From Larix kaempferi (taxonomy: Eukaryota; Streptophyta; Pinopsida; Pinales; Pinaceae): DNA of 64,000 nucleotides. This document shows positions 32,973 through 45,168 of this stretch, in pieces (position 1 is the first letter of the stretch; each line of letters starts with the position of its first letter). The notes beneath the pieces were generated by a model. It ran no database searches, was not told where the DNA came from, and saw only the letters and a list, made by a program, of their open reading frames with translations. Made by a program: the position numbers and the translations under genes. Where the stretch lies: NCBI GenBank assembly GCA_027924585.1, contig BSBM01000140.1, forward strand, positions 3,922,001-3,986,000. Direction: 5' to 3'.

Positions 32973-35900
32973 AAGAAGGACCCTTTACAATGAGGAGTGA
33001 AGCTTCAAAAACCTCATCCATCGTAATCTGGTGGATCTCAATACCTCAAGGATTCTTTATCTGGAACAATCGTTAGGGGCAAGAAAAACATACTTCCAAC
33101 CACCTGGACTGCTTCTTGGTCTCAAAAAATGTTATTGAATGGGAGGTCTTCTGATGGCCTTTATCCTTCCAGCAACATAATCAAATCATTGGCCCATTTC
33201 ACTCTCTTGGAAAAGCATGGGTGCAAATATATTCTTCCCTTTCCGTTTCAAAATTTTTTGGCTATCTCACCCCAATTTCCAGGATACAATTCACTCCTGG
33301 TGGTCGGGGATGTAGGTGAGAGGTCGTTCTAAGATGGCCATAATGCAACATAAGCTAAAAATTTTGAGATCTAAACTTAGGATTTGGAATCATCATACCT
33401 TCGACAACATCTTCAAAGCCAAAAGTGACCTCGAGAAAGAGCTCGAGGGGGTGCAACAAACAATCATGTCTCAGGTTCTCTAGGATACCAACAAAACTAA
33501 AGAAACAGAGATATTGAACGAGTTAGACAAGCACTATGAACATGAGGAAATTTTCTAGAAACAAAAATTGTGGGCTCTTTAGCTAAAAGAAGGGGAGGGA
33601 AATACAACTTTCTTCCATCTCACTACCATATAGCACCGTATGAACAATCACATCTTTAATCTCAAGGAAAAGGATGGCACAATCCTGGAGGGCCATGAAG
33701 ACATTGAACATGATTTAGTCCGCTTCTTTAATGATCTTCTCACTGAAATGGTTCCCTCCAGGTTCCTTTCTATAGAACATGTTATAGGGAAGGTTCCAAA
33801 ATTTTTGAACGATGAGCACAATGCCACCCTAATGCATCCCATCACTCTTCAGGAAGTGGAATCCGTTGTCAACTAGATGGCGGAAGGTAAGGCTCTGGGA
33901 CCTTCCGGCTTCACCATTAATTTTTTCCATCACTATTGGGATCTGTTAAAGCAAGAAGTGATGGATCTGGTGGAGGAATCCAAGAAAAATTAATGGGTAC
34001 TTCCTTCCCTTAATGCAACATTCCTCTCTCTAATTCCCAAGGAAACTAGAGCTTCTCAACCTGGTAAGTTCCGACCCATATCGCTTTGCAATGTTATTTA
34101 CAAAATCATCACAGCAGTGATCTCTAATAGGCTCAAGCCTCTCTCACCCCTTCTTATCTCCCCTGTGAAAAATGTTTATGTAGAAGGATGCCAGATCTTG
34201 GATGGGATCATCCTAGCCCATGAAATCACTCACTCCTTGAGAGTCACTAAGACCCCTGGTATGCTCATCAAGCTATCTCTATCCAAGGATTTTGACAAAC
34301 TGATCTTGGAACTTTTTAAGAAAATGCTTCCAGCTTTTGGATTCATCCAATATTGAACTCGCTAGGTCGTTTCCCTCACCTCCTTTTCCTTCTTCTCAAT
34401 ATTGGTCAATGGATCCCCGTATACTACTTCCTCCCCTTCCATAGGTATATGTCAAGGGGAACTGCTCTCTTCTTTTCTATTTATCCTCATGGTGGAAGGT
34501 CTGGGATGAATGATAAATGCTGAGGTAAATGAAGGGGATCTCAGAGGTATTTCCATTCACAACAGCTCCCCCCTTGCCTACCAGCAATGTTTTGATGACA
34601 AACTCCTTTTTAGTCACCCCTCTGTTCAAAAATCCCACAAGTTCAAAACATTCCTCCATACCTTCTTGGAAGCCTCTAGAACCACCATTAATATGGATAA
34701 ATCTCGAATTTTCTTCTCCGACACAGATTCCATCACTCAGTGAAATGTGGCCCACATCCTCAGGTTCTCAACTTCCTCCCTCCTCTCCAAATACTTGGGT
34801 GCACTTCTCACTGACTCTGCTATCAAACACTCTTCTTGGAGGGAACTCCTGGACAAACTTGAAAGAAAAATCTCTTCCTAGACCTTCACAACTTTGAATT
34901 TGGGAAGCCGATTAAATCTCCTCAAATCTATTCTCTAGTCTATTCCTCTTTATCTTTTTTTTTTTCCTTGCTTCTCCCAAATGGGTCCTCAAATGTATTA
35001 AAAATTTACAACGCTCTTTCCTCTGGCGTGGGGATAAAAACCACCACAAATGGGCCCCTGTGAATTGACGGACATTCTTTCTTGTAATGCGTGAAGGGGG
35101 CCTTGGAATTCGGGATCCGGAGACAACATTGAGGTCCTATGGCAAACATTTGGTGGAGCTGGATCTCCAAGAATGCTTCACCATGGGCTAAATTATGGAA
35201 CAACAAATATGCTATGAGGTGGCCTACCTCACAGCTCATTCGCTATGACCTAGAACCTCCAGGGTCTCTTATTTGGAGAGCAACCAATTGTAAAAAAGAT
35301 TTAATCCAACATCATAGTTTCTTGCAGATAAGAGAGAGGGCCCACACCAATTTTTGGCATGACTTGTGGTAATAAATTCCTAGTCTCTGCAGTCAAAATG
35401 ACTCTCCAAAACTGCAAGCCTTCATGCAAAATAAAGCGATCCTAAAGGTTAGGGATTTCTGGACACTCTCTAACAAATCCCCCTTCAGAAGCTCGATGAC
35501 TCCCATGCTTTGGGGTTTCATAGGACAGGTTGATGGCCTTTGGAAGGAGCTTCAGAAGAGGAAGATATGTATTAATCAAGGGCATGTAATTATTCGATGG
35601 GGGCACTGGTCGAAATGAACCTTCTCCATCAAGGAGGCTTATTTCTTGAAAACCCAATGACAAGAGGAAGATCTTGATCCACTATGGGGAAGAATATGGG
35701 GATCTAATCTTTGGCCAAAAATTTCGACCTTCCTTTGGTTTCTCACTCACCACAACATCCTTACTTGGGATAATATTTTAAAAAGGGGCTTCCAAGGGCC
35801 TTCTATTTGTGTTATGTGAGACATCCATGCTGAAACGATCGACCATCTTCTTGACTTTTGTGTTACAACTAGTGACCTCTGGGAGATAGTGACTGCTATA

Positions 35901-36800
35901 TGCAGAAGATCTAATTGGGTTAGGGGTAACATTGTCCTAGCCTTACAACATTGGGACGAAAATCCATTCCACTGTGGCCCCTTGAATAGGATATGGGTTC
36001 TTATCCCTAGATTCGTGTTTTGGAACATTTGGCTAGAAAGAAATCACAGAATCTTTGATGGAAAAAAGAGACCCATCTCGGAGATATGGGACACTATTGC
36101 AGGTCACATCATGGAAACTCTCTTCTCTAAAAATTAGATCAAATCAGACTTTCCCACTACCCCATCTGAAACTGATATTTTGAGGATCTGGGAATTTGGA
36201 AAAACCTCAGCCTCTCTTACACCCAAACTGCATCATCTGTATCCTTCCATCCCAGACTCTTGGAGTGTCCCCCCTGATGGCTTCCTTAAAATTTATTTCT
36301 ATGGGGCCTCTAAATGAAATTTGGGAGAGGCTCGCTTTGGGGGTGTTTTCAAAAACTCTTCGGGTTCCATTCAGCGGTTCTTCTACGGCTCTGTTGGATA
36401 TGACAACAACAATGCAACATAACTAGTTGGGCTCTCAGAAGGTATCTCTATGGCTATTAAGGAAAATATCTTGCCTCTCATCATGAAAGGGGATTCTCAA
36501 ATCATTCTTATTATGGCCACTCGCCTCCATAATGGATCCCATTCCTCTAATCTATCCCCTCGTTGGATGCTCGAGTAGGGATTGCATAACCTGGAAAACT
36601 TACACTCTCATACAAGCTCCATTCCATTTAAACATGTCCGAGGGAAGGAGAACAAACTTGCGGACTATCTTGCCAATGAAGGATTCAAACTAAACTCCCC
36701 ACTCTGGGAAGGGGATTTGATCCACATCCATTCAGAAGGACTGAGACAAAAATTCTAGGAAATTTCCCACAGATATCTTCCTAACCTGGATGCGGGTGTC
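32973..36800 (+). pseudogene. LINE ORF2, remainder: endonuclease end, reverse transcriptase, RNase H
   Basis: The LINE resumes after the second AAGAA. The RT region shows HRMNNHIFNLKEKDGT and FFNDLLTEM (33640), EGKALGPSGFTINFF (about 33885), PGKFRPISLCNVIYKII (34062), AVISNRLKPL (34113) and QQCFDDKLLFSHPS (34580). In the last, the catalytic F/Y-x-DD box has become C-F-DD. The RNase H part has MKGDSQIIL (36485) and HVRGKENKLADYLANEGF (36640). Between them lie the zinc-binding-domain remnants usual in plant LINEs. Dozens of stops and shifts are present. Confidence 0.88.
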
Positions 36801-36814
36801 ATGGAAGAGATGGC

Positions 36815-37294
36815 ATGTGGAGATCTCAGGGCACAAAGGACAGTGATCCCGACCCATGGCAGAGGGTTGGAGATGTATTTAAGGTGCCATGGGGATTAAT
36901 ATTTGGCGCATTCATCTTTGTAGCTCAACATGTTGCATCGGTCGAGTTGGTTTCGACTTCCGGGTACCATCACCAGACCTGTCATTCATGTGGTGCTAAT
37001 GCCCTCATCCAGGAAGAGGTTAAAGATGACAATGTGGGCATCTTCTCCATCACTCAGTATTGTGTGCTGCTGGATACTCTATTTCCTCCTATGAACTTGG
37101 CTTCTACAACCAGGTCCTAGGTCTCTGCAACTATGTCTAGGAAACGGGGAAAACCAAGAAGAGGGAGGGCTAATCGAAATACTACCAGCATGGAATGGGA
37201 TAAAACGGCTGGTTATGGGGAGAGGATTTCCATCCCCATTTGGCTTCTTATTGACAATTGGGAATCTTGGCTAATTTCTGACAATCTCTCCTCT
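36815..37294 (+). pseudogene. Unidentified frame downstream of LINE RNase H, 5' part of a split ORF
   Basis: One plus frame holds 36815-37120 (MWRSQGTKDSDPDPW...), a single stop, and then an ATG at 37133 (MSRKRGKPRRGRANRN), open up to the CCTCT target site of the miniature LTR element. Removing that element and one CCTCT joins it in frame to 39081-39575, giving a 218-codon ORF. The N-terminus is very basic. A CHSCGA stretch lies in the upstream piece. I do not recognise the protein. It may be the end of the LINE or a separate host-derived segment. Confidence 0.45.
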
Positions 37295-38108
37295 TGATAA
37301 TAGATGAAGTGGTTTGCTAGTAGGGAGTTAGATATACAAATTATCAATCTGTCTTACTAAGAAATGGTGATTTTCTATGTCAGCAAATGAAAATATTGTC
37401 ACAAGTTTCTAAAGATATGCATTCATTCATAAAAAATTCATTAAGATCTAAAGCCATTTGAGAATTAAAATCATACATGATAAGAAAAATTCAAACTCTT
37501 AGATGGTAAAAACTTGAATCAATTCATATTAAAACAATGAAGAGGTACATCCTTACCATGGATCTTGGTGTGAATCCCTCCTCCATTTCCATGAGCTTTC
37601 CTTCCTTCACCCTTGCTTTTGAAGAAATTGAGCTTTTCCTCCACCTTTAGAATCTCTCCAGCATGCCTTTGCTCTTCCTTTCTCCCTTTACAATGCCCCA
37701 AATGCATTTCTTATATAGCATTGGGAAGTGTGCTCTCAAGTTTCCCTTTTATATGTGGGATTGTCCCTTTCCATGTTTTTTGATTATTTTTGCTCAAAAA
37801 CTCACTTTTCCATAGTTTTTAGGCTTTTTTCCACAACTTAGCATACTTTAAGTACAATTAATGCATTCATCTTCACTTTTTGATTGGTGTAGCTTAGTTT
37901 TAGACCTTTTATGAGCAGTTCAATCACTAAACTTGATCTCCATAGGTTCTTACTGTCTTCACCTAATCCTTCCATTTATGGGAGAAGTGATTAGATTAGA
38001 GAGGACTTGTCTCTAAATGTACTTGTGTTATGTCTTCATGTTGAGGGCACATCGTAAAAATGCATTTCTTTTGTCACATGACTAAGGGTGTTAATTTGAT
38101 TGTTAACA
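37295..38108 (-). repeat. Miniature element, left LTR
   Basis: 814 bp, TGATAATAG to TTAACA. Minus frames such as 37707-37519 recur in both LTRs (GRKAHGNGGGIHT-like) but are short and differ, so I do not call genes. Confidence 0.88.
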
Positions 38109-38253
38109 GATTCCCCCTAATGTGTGAGGTCCGAAGCAGAGCTAAGGGTTGAAATACATTACTGAAATTTATACTATGCATACTCATACTCTTTATATTA
38201 ATACTCTTTATCGTTCAAAGCAAGGATGACGGAAGGGAGTATGGTCTCCAATC
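38109..38253 (-). other. Interior of miniature LTR element
   Basis: Only 145 bp, noncoding, with a purine tract at the left edge on the minus strand. This is far too short for gag or pol. Confidence 0.8.
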
Positions 38254-39075
38254 TGATAATAGATGAAGTGGTTTGCTAGTAGGGATTTGATCTGCAAATT
38301 ATCAATCTATCCTACTAAGAAATGGTGAGTTTTTATGTCAGCAAATGAAAAGATTATCACAAGTTTCTAAAGATCTACATTCATTCATAAAAAATTCATT
38401 AAGATCTAAAGCCATTTGAGAATTAAAATCATACATGATAAGAAAAATTCAAACTCAGATGGTAGAAACTTGAATCAATTCATATTAAAAAAATAAAGAG
38501 GTACATCCTTACCATGCATGTTGGTGTGAATCCCTCCTCCAATTCCATGAGCTTTCCTTCCTTCACCCTTGCTTTTGAAGAAATTGAGTTTTTCTTCCTC
38601 CTTCACAATCTTTCCAGCATGCCTTTGCTCTTTCTTTCTCCCTTTACAATGCCCCAAATTCCTTTCTTATATAGAATTGGGAAGTGTTCTCTCAAGTTTC
38701 TCTTTTCAATGTGGGATTGTCTCTTTTCATGTTTTTTTATTATTTTTGCTCAAAAATCCACTTTTCCGTAGTTTTTAGGTTTTTTTCACATCTTAGCATA
38801 CTTTAAGTACAATTAATGCACTTTAATGCATTCATCTTCACTTTTTGATTGGTGTATCTTAGTTTTGGATCTTTTATGAGGGGTTCAATCACTGAACTTG
38901 ATCTCCATAGGTTCTTACTGTCTTCACCTAATCCTTCCATTTATGGGAGAAGTGATTAGATGAGAGAGGACTTGTCTCTGAATGTACTTGTGTGAACTGT
39001 CTTCATGTTGCGAGCACATCGTAAAAATGTGCTTCTTCTGTCACATGACTAAGGGTGTTAATTTGATTGTTAACA
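38254..39075 (-). repeat. Miniature element, right LTR
   Basis: 822 bp, same limits as the left copy, followed by the CCTCT target duplicate. It is 8 bp longer through small indels, including a repeated CACTTTAATGCA stretch near 38820. Confidence 0.88.
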
Positions 39076-39080
39076 CCTCT

Positions 39081-39575
39081 GGTAAGAATCAAGGTCGTAT
39101 CAACCATTACTGCCTCACCAAAACCATTCTGGGTGTTCTTATGGAAGATATGGTTTCCAACTGGTCCAAGGCCAAGGACACGACTCAGATTCTAAGGGCT
39201 AACCTGATTCAAATGGAGGGTATGCTAGGGCATTTGGAAACCACTTTTCGTTGGCAGACATATGCTCCGAGCAACCATACAGGAGGTAGATTGATGGTAG
39301 CAGAGGGAGTCCATGGGAAGAATTCTGAAGTTGCGGGGCATCATGAGCCTGCACCGATGACCACGAAGCCAAGAAGAAAGCAACTCACCACAGATTCTTT
39401 CCCTATTACCTCCACTACATGTCCAATTTTGAAAAAGCATGTTCATGATTATATAGAGGAAATTGACCCTTATGGCGAAGTAATGAGCGCCAACCCGTCA
39501 AGCTGTCGGCTCAGCACAGGACGAAGGAGGATAACTTCATGCAACATCCCTAAAATTCGAACCCTATTGTTATAA
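39081..39575 (+). pseudogene. Unidentified frame, 3' part of the ORF split by the miniature element
   Basis: It opens directly after the target duplicate (GKNQGRINHYCLTKTILGVL) and runs 164 codons to the TAA at 39573-39575. Motifs seen are MEDMVSNWSKAKDTT and HVHDYIEEIDPYGE. It is in frame with the segment ending at 37294 if the insertion is removed. No family recognised. Its long open frame among ruined neighbours is notable. Reading from the ATG at 38982 would start inside the LTR and is an artefact. Confidence 0.45.
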
Positions 39576-42500
39576 TATATTGTAAATGTAATGATGATTG
39601 TATAGCGGCCCTGGTGAGAAGCTCAAGGCCAAGGCCCCACCAATGGACTTTGGGAGCTAGTCATAAGTGTTATGTTAGACCAGGAGATTTAAGTTTGACA
39701 TATTTTAGAGGACGGACACCTCGAAAATTTAAGAGTAAGTTTTTAGGTTAAAAACCTAGAAGGAATAAGTGTCGTCGTCAAAGGATGGGGAGGACAATTA
39801 CTTGTCGTAATCTTTCAATAAGTTATAGAGCTTATGTATAGAGTTAGCATACAGATAACTTGGAATAAATAATTCCAACTAAACCTAAGACAAGTCATAA
39901 AAATTGAGCCACCTAACCTCGGTAAAAAAAAAAGAATTGGGTTAGAAATCTTTAAAATACTACTTTTATCTTATTAAAAGTATCACTTCTAGGACACCAC
40001 ATATATATATATATAGGAAATCCTACAAAATGGTGGTGATAATGAATAACTAGAAATAATGCATACACACGTATGTTGAGAATACATTAATTATTGAAGT
40101 TACATGATAACAAGCTTATAGAGATTATAGTATAAATTACTATAATAATTATAAATACTTTTTAGGAAGGATAAAATTTGTTATTTCAACGCAAGTGATA
40201 TTGCATATATTTATTTATTATATAGGCTCCACCATACATATATAAAAGATGATACATATAATACATTATATATATGCTATATTTAAGATAAATAAGAGTT
40301 GATACATGAGAAGTATTTATGTATACATGAGAGAGAAACCAAAATGAACTTGAGATAAAACATATGATGAGCTTTTATTGGATGATAAGAATTATTATAA
40401 ATTATCCTCCGAAAAAGGTAATAATATACATGATTTATCCTAAAAATATGTGTGGATAAGATCCAACACATACATAAAAACAACTATGCATAATTATAAA
40501 TTGGTAAACAAGTCTACGAATAAAATTATCTACAAAAAGAACTTTATGTTTTAAAAAGATTTATATTATGGTCATAAATATAAAATTGTTTCTAAAGTAT
40601 GGGTTTTGTTACTATACTAGAGTATCGGGGCATATCCTACTATCATAAATCAACTGCAAAGACTGATAGTGGAGCTCGACACCAACCGAATCACCCATGA
40701 TCTTTACCACATTTATCCCTTAAGGTGTTCATTAGTTATAACTAACAGTTAAGGGGCATCCTCACTCGATTCTTGGGAACTTGTCCATTTTGTAGAGCCG
40801 CCCTAACCTTTTTCCTTGTCACCTATACCCACTCTGCCATTTTTAATTAGTGTGTAGATTTTTTAGTGGAGGTCTATCTCGGTAGTGGGGTATATAAACT
40901 TATTTTAGACTGCCACCTTACGGGAATGGAGGGGGAGACTACCACGCATCACTCTAGGTCGAGAGGAGACTCCTTTATTAAAATGGAGCTTGTTTCCCAT
41001 AGGGATGTCCACTCCCTTCTGATGTAGAGTTTTGGAGATGAAGGAATACGCTACCATCATTATAAGATTGCTATCGATGAGGGGATATACATTGCTATCG
41101 ATGGGAAAGAAAACAAGGGAGTCAAGGATGGGTGGATCCTCTAACGATGAGGTAAGGACCGCAGGAAGAGCGAGAAGTATGAGGTTAGAGTTGTCTTCTG
41201 TATATAGTGTATGTAAACTCTATGTCTGGAGTTAGTGACTCAGTTTAAAATATTATGTTGTTATCATACAAATTTTTATAAATTACTAGATGTCATATTT
41301 TAGGGCATGCTGATAATGACGCTTAAAATCCCCTTTCTTTTGAAACATCTATTTTTCCCCCTTTGAAAAACTTAAAATCCTGTCCGTCCTTTCTTGATAT
41401 CTTGATCCCAAAAGGAGAAATTACTATATGATGGGTTGGGTCAGCTCTAAAGAGCTTAAACCCTCTGTTACCTTAGGGTTGATGTTTTCAGTAGTTCGAA
41501 CTCTATTTATATATATTTTGTTACTATCAGAAAATCGTTTCAATTCATTTTGGTTGCGTAGTTGTATAGTATGATATCTTCTTCTCTTCTTTTTTGCTGG
41601 AGACCATATTAAATAGCCATAAGACTCGTCCCTCTAGTGTTTACTGCAAATAACACACTTGATTATATTGCCTTATGTATTTGAGCGACTTTCTTCCTTT
41701 TGTTTAGCTGAATAAGGTTAGAGTTAGCCTCTATAATCTCCATAGACCAAGAAGTAAACTTTTGTTTGTATAAATAGTGACTATTCCATAAGAGCAGCTC
41801 CGAGTCTAGGTATTATCCTTGCCTCACCGCCCTTAATGCACTAATTGAGAAGTAGACGTTTGTTTGTTGATTGAAGAGCCTCTTTATAATATAGAAATTT
41901 TAGAGAAGGAAGACCAAACCTTGAAATCTCGGTGATTATCCTTTGGGTAAGATAGGGACGAGAACGTCGTGTAGTTGTATGTTTTGATTTTTCTTGCATT
42001 TTCATTCATAGGTTAAAATATAGCACCAAGGTTGGAGTGTTGACGATTATAAATTGATTAATTTATCTCTGCATTATTTTTTTATTTTGTCTTTAAGAAC
42101 AAGGAAAACGTTACAACTATCGGGTTAATCCGCTGTCCTATAATTATCCGATTTAAGATCAGTTTGATTTTATGCTGTTGATTCTTTCCATGAAAAGGAA
42201 AGTTTTATTTTTACAAACTAGATATGGATGCGCAAATTTTAGTATAACATGTTTTATGAACCTTAATTAATTTATCATCTCTTAACTTGATTTCCAAATA
42301 TAGGAGAAATCTACCCATCATTGTATTATAAATATTATGAAAATGATGTTGATCATTAAAAATGTCTTGAAAAGGATACGAATTATTATAAATATATGAA
42401 AGTGGCATGAGTCATTATAATAGGTTGTGAAGACTACTTTAAGTCATTATAAAAGATTATGAGAATACTCTTAAAAACTAGGAAGTACGAATTATATTCA

Positions 42501-43044
42501 GTAAATAAAAATGATTATTATCTTAGGGACATTTGCCATCATGTCTGCTTTAAATACTCTGGTTTAAACTATATATTTCCATTTAAAAGCTAAAGAAGGA
42601 AATTCTATCTACCAATATATATATTTAGGTGGATGAAATATAAGAATAAAGGTTAAGAAAGAACTTATATCTACATATATATGTTTATGTTGATAATATA
42701 TATGTATGAAGGTTATGAAAAGACTTGAACATAAATATATGTATATATATGTTGATAGTATAGAGGTAATGAAAAGACTTAAATATATAAATATAAGTTG
42801 ATATTTAAGAAAAATGATAGAAGGGTCATCTACCCTTGGTTCAGGTAAAAAGAGTTTTTGTAAAGTGAAGTTTGTTATAGGATAAGTAAGATATTACTTA
42901 GTTACTCCATTGCATGGAGTAAGAAGGGGTTCCCTTTTTTTTTTAAATGAAGCTATGAAATTATAATGTTGAGAAAGAGTTAATTTAGTCTAAGTATGAC
43001 AACCTAGACACGAATATAAGAGTGACTGGATCAAGTAGAAAGCA
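39576..43044. other. AT-rich noncoding stretch, probably decayed retroelement
   Basis: No gene recognised. It has (TA)n near 39998-40015 and a loose 60-bp-class tandem repeat at 42620-42800 (units with GTTGATA-ATATA and GGTTATGAAAAGACTT). A GC-richer block at 40600-41250 has LTR-like composition but no paired copy. The plus frame 41032-41235 has no recognisable motif. Confidence 0.5.
42620..42800. repeat. Imperfect tandem repeat, about 60 bp, three copies
   Basis: Units share GTTGATA(A/G)TATA, AGGTTATGAAAAGACTT and ATATATGT-type tails, with indels between copies. Confidence 0.6.
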
Positions 43045-44007
43045 GTAGTCAGGCTGCATGGCTTTCCAAAGAGTATCACGTCGGATCAGGATACGAAATT
43101 CATGGGGCATTTCTGGAGAACCCTATGGAAGAAACTCGACACGAAATTAGAGTTTAGCTCGGCACATCATCCACAGACGGACGAACAAACCGAGGTTGTA
43201 AACAAAAGTTTGGGAAACCTTCTGAGATGTTTAGCGGCCAACCGACCCAAGCAGTGGGAAAATGTGTTGGCACGGGCAGAGTTTGCATATAACAATTCTG
43301 TGAATCGATCGACATGATTGAGCCCATTCTAGATTGTTCAAGGGAGGAGTGCACATGTAGTAGCAAATTTGGTCGAATTGCCGACAGAAACCAGGAAGAG
43401 CGCCGACGCAGAATCATTCGCAGAGCATATGCATGAAGTTCATGAAACTGTGTGAAAGAGCATCGAGAAGAGTAACGCGGCCTACAAATTGAGATCCGAC
43501 CGAAGAAATAGGCTATTTTCATTCTAAGAAGGGGACTTAGTCTATGCCTATTTGCGGAAGGAACGATTTCCAACAGGAACCTACAACAAGCTGAAGTTGA
43601 AGAAGATAGGACCATGTAGGATTTTGAGGAAGATTTCAGACAACGCATATGTGTTGGAATTGTCGAAGGACTTGAACATTTCAGCAACGTTCAACGTCGC
43701 AGACTTGTACAAATTTGAAGAAGGGTCAACCAGTAGAAAGGAGGAAGGAACAAGTATCAACTGGACAGGACAGATTCCAGACCAACATAAATAAGGGATC
43801 ACAGAAGTAATCGACAAACATGAAGTAGGGCGTTCCCATAGATCGCACATGAAGGAATACTTGGTGCGATGGACAAATGATAAGTTGCAAGAAGCGATGT
43901 GGATTTCTGAAGCGGAGTTCAGGAGACTGGCGGAGCAGTCGAATTATTTTTCACTTGGGGAGTCTGATGCAGGAGCATCGGGACCTAGGAAGATCAGTCG
44001 AAGTTGA
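43045..44007 (+). pseudogene. Ty3/gypsy integrase C-terminal half with chromodomain-like end (element J)
   Basis: A single frame without frameshifts, broken by four nonsense codons, encodes the end of the integrase core (VRLHGFPKSITSDQDTKF, then HHPQTDEQTEVVN with the catalytic Glu region). It continues with AEFAYNNSVNRST, the GDLVYAYLRKERFP C-terminal motif, and a chromodomain-like tail (KEYLVRWTNDKLQEAMW). Several stops are TGA or TAA where CGA or CAA would be expected, matching methyl-cytosine decay. The 5' side is cut at 43045. It is not the same family as G or H. The minus frame 43687-43154 is a shadow. Confidence 0.87.
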
Positions 44008-45168
44008 TCAACTGGAGGGAACTCACCAACAGGAGTGCCGATAACCACTGGTGTGGAGAGGAGGTTGACTAGTCAAAGTCAACAAGTCAGGTAGAAGCAA
44101 TCAAGGTGCGGTTGACTGAAGGAACAGCGGATGTTGCGAGAGGTCGAGAATCGACAGGAAATGGTCGACACATGACGAGCAACATATTAGAACCCCAATA
44201 AATATCATAATATGAATTAAAGAGCATCCTTTGGCAGTTTGAGTCCTATCTTTCAAAGACTAGCTCAATGTACATTTTTTATTGACTAGTTTTCTTGTTT
44301 ATGCATCATACAGAGATCAAAGTAACCGATTATATTTATGAATGTTTCTGGGTTTTTTTAACTCACTGTAGAATCCATTCCCATCCAAAAATCATATTTT
44401 TGTAACCCTCTCTGGTTGTTTGAGTCCTCAATAATCAAGACTAGCTCATTGGGCACCTGAAATTGACTAGTTTTATAGTTTGATCAAATAATAAGTATTT
44501 GTATGCCCAAATTTGATTCTGTCATTTGTGTTGGGTCCCTAATACATTGATGAAGACCATACCACCTTCATATTTCAAATCTGATATTATCTCGGTCAAT
44601 TTGGAATATTTTGGAAAATTACTAGTTGAGTAGTCGTACATGGCATGTTTCCTCTCTTTGCTCCCAAACTCTACCACAAAATCCCAAATTCTCAAAATAA
44701 ATTTTGAAACACCTAATAAAGATTTTAATGTATTATATATTCCATTTGGTTACATTCATATGTAAGCACTGAGTTTAGTTTGCATATGCTTGTGTGCCCA
44801 GGAAGCATCAAAGTAGAAATCATCCTAGTTGTTGTTGAAATGTAAATGGCCCCAGTCATTTATGCATAGGAATCATTAGTTGTCCCTAAAAATGATCCCT
44901 CTTCTTATTCACATTCACCCATACATTTGGAAGAACCTAAATATCCCAAATTCATAACCCAGGAGGAATCTGCTTCTACCCTAAACTAGCCTTTTTCCAC
45001 TAGTTCTGTTAACTAGTATTCGCCAGTGAAAAAGTTATACTGAAAGTTTTAATTTTTGAGATAATATCATATGATCTTAGGCCAGGGATATTACAAATGG
45101 CTTCTTGAATTTCCACTCATACTATGAAATGTATTCACACATTCAACTATCAATTGAAGTGAAATTTT
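44008..45168. other. Noncoding stretch with a diverged internal duplication
   Basis: Phrases TTTGAGTCCTATCTTTCAAA / GACTAGCTCAATG and TTTGAGTCCTCAATAATCAA / GACTAGCTCATTG, each followed by a similar ATTGACTAGTTTT, occur at about 44240 and 44425. No gene seen. Confidence 0.5.

Larger units (their letters stand above)
25758..37294 (+). mobile_element. Plant LINE (non-LTR retrotransposon), interrupted by gypsy G2
   Basis: It reads ORF1 (25942-27470), AP-type endonuclease (27479-27944), gap filled by G2 (27945-32972), then the rest of ORF2: endonuclease end, reverse transcriptase (33600-34900) and RNase H (36270-36770). The order and motifs are those of plant L1-like elements with a C-terminal RNase H. 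The AAGAA duplication proves G2 is a later insertion. Both reading frames are full of stops. A poly(A) tail was not found, so the 3' limit is uncertain. It may end near 36.8 kb or include the frame continuing to 39.5 kb. Confidence 0.88.
37295..39075 (-). mobile_element. Miniature LTR retroelement: two LTRs of about 0.8 kb with 145 bp between
   Basis: Direct repeats 37295-38108 (814 bp) and 38254-39075 (822 bp) share TG...CA ends (TGATAATAGATG ... TTGTTAACA) and are flanked by a perfect CCTCT duplication (37290-37294 and 39076-39080). The 145-bp interior has no coding capacity. A purine run next to the left LTR (minus strand ATTAGGGGGAATC, 38121-38109) looks like a polypurine tract, implying minus orientation. 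The expected primer site next to the right LTR is not a standard iMet type. It is a TRIM-like non-autonomous element with unusually long LTRs. LTR divergence is a few percent by eye. Confidence 0.88.

Noticed and set aside
37519-38657. Pair of similar minus ORFs (62 and 60 aa) conserved between two sites
   Set aside because: They lie in the two LTRs of the miniature element, so the conservation reflects LTR identity and not protein selection.
43154-43687. 177-aa minus ORF
   Set aside because: Antisense shadow of the clearly recognisable gypsy integrase in 43045-44007.
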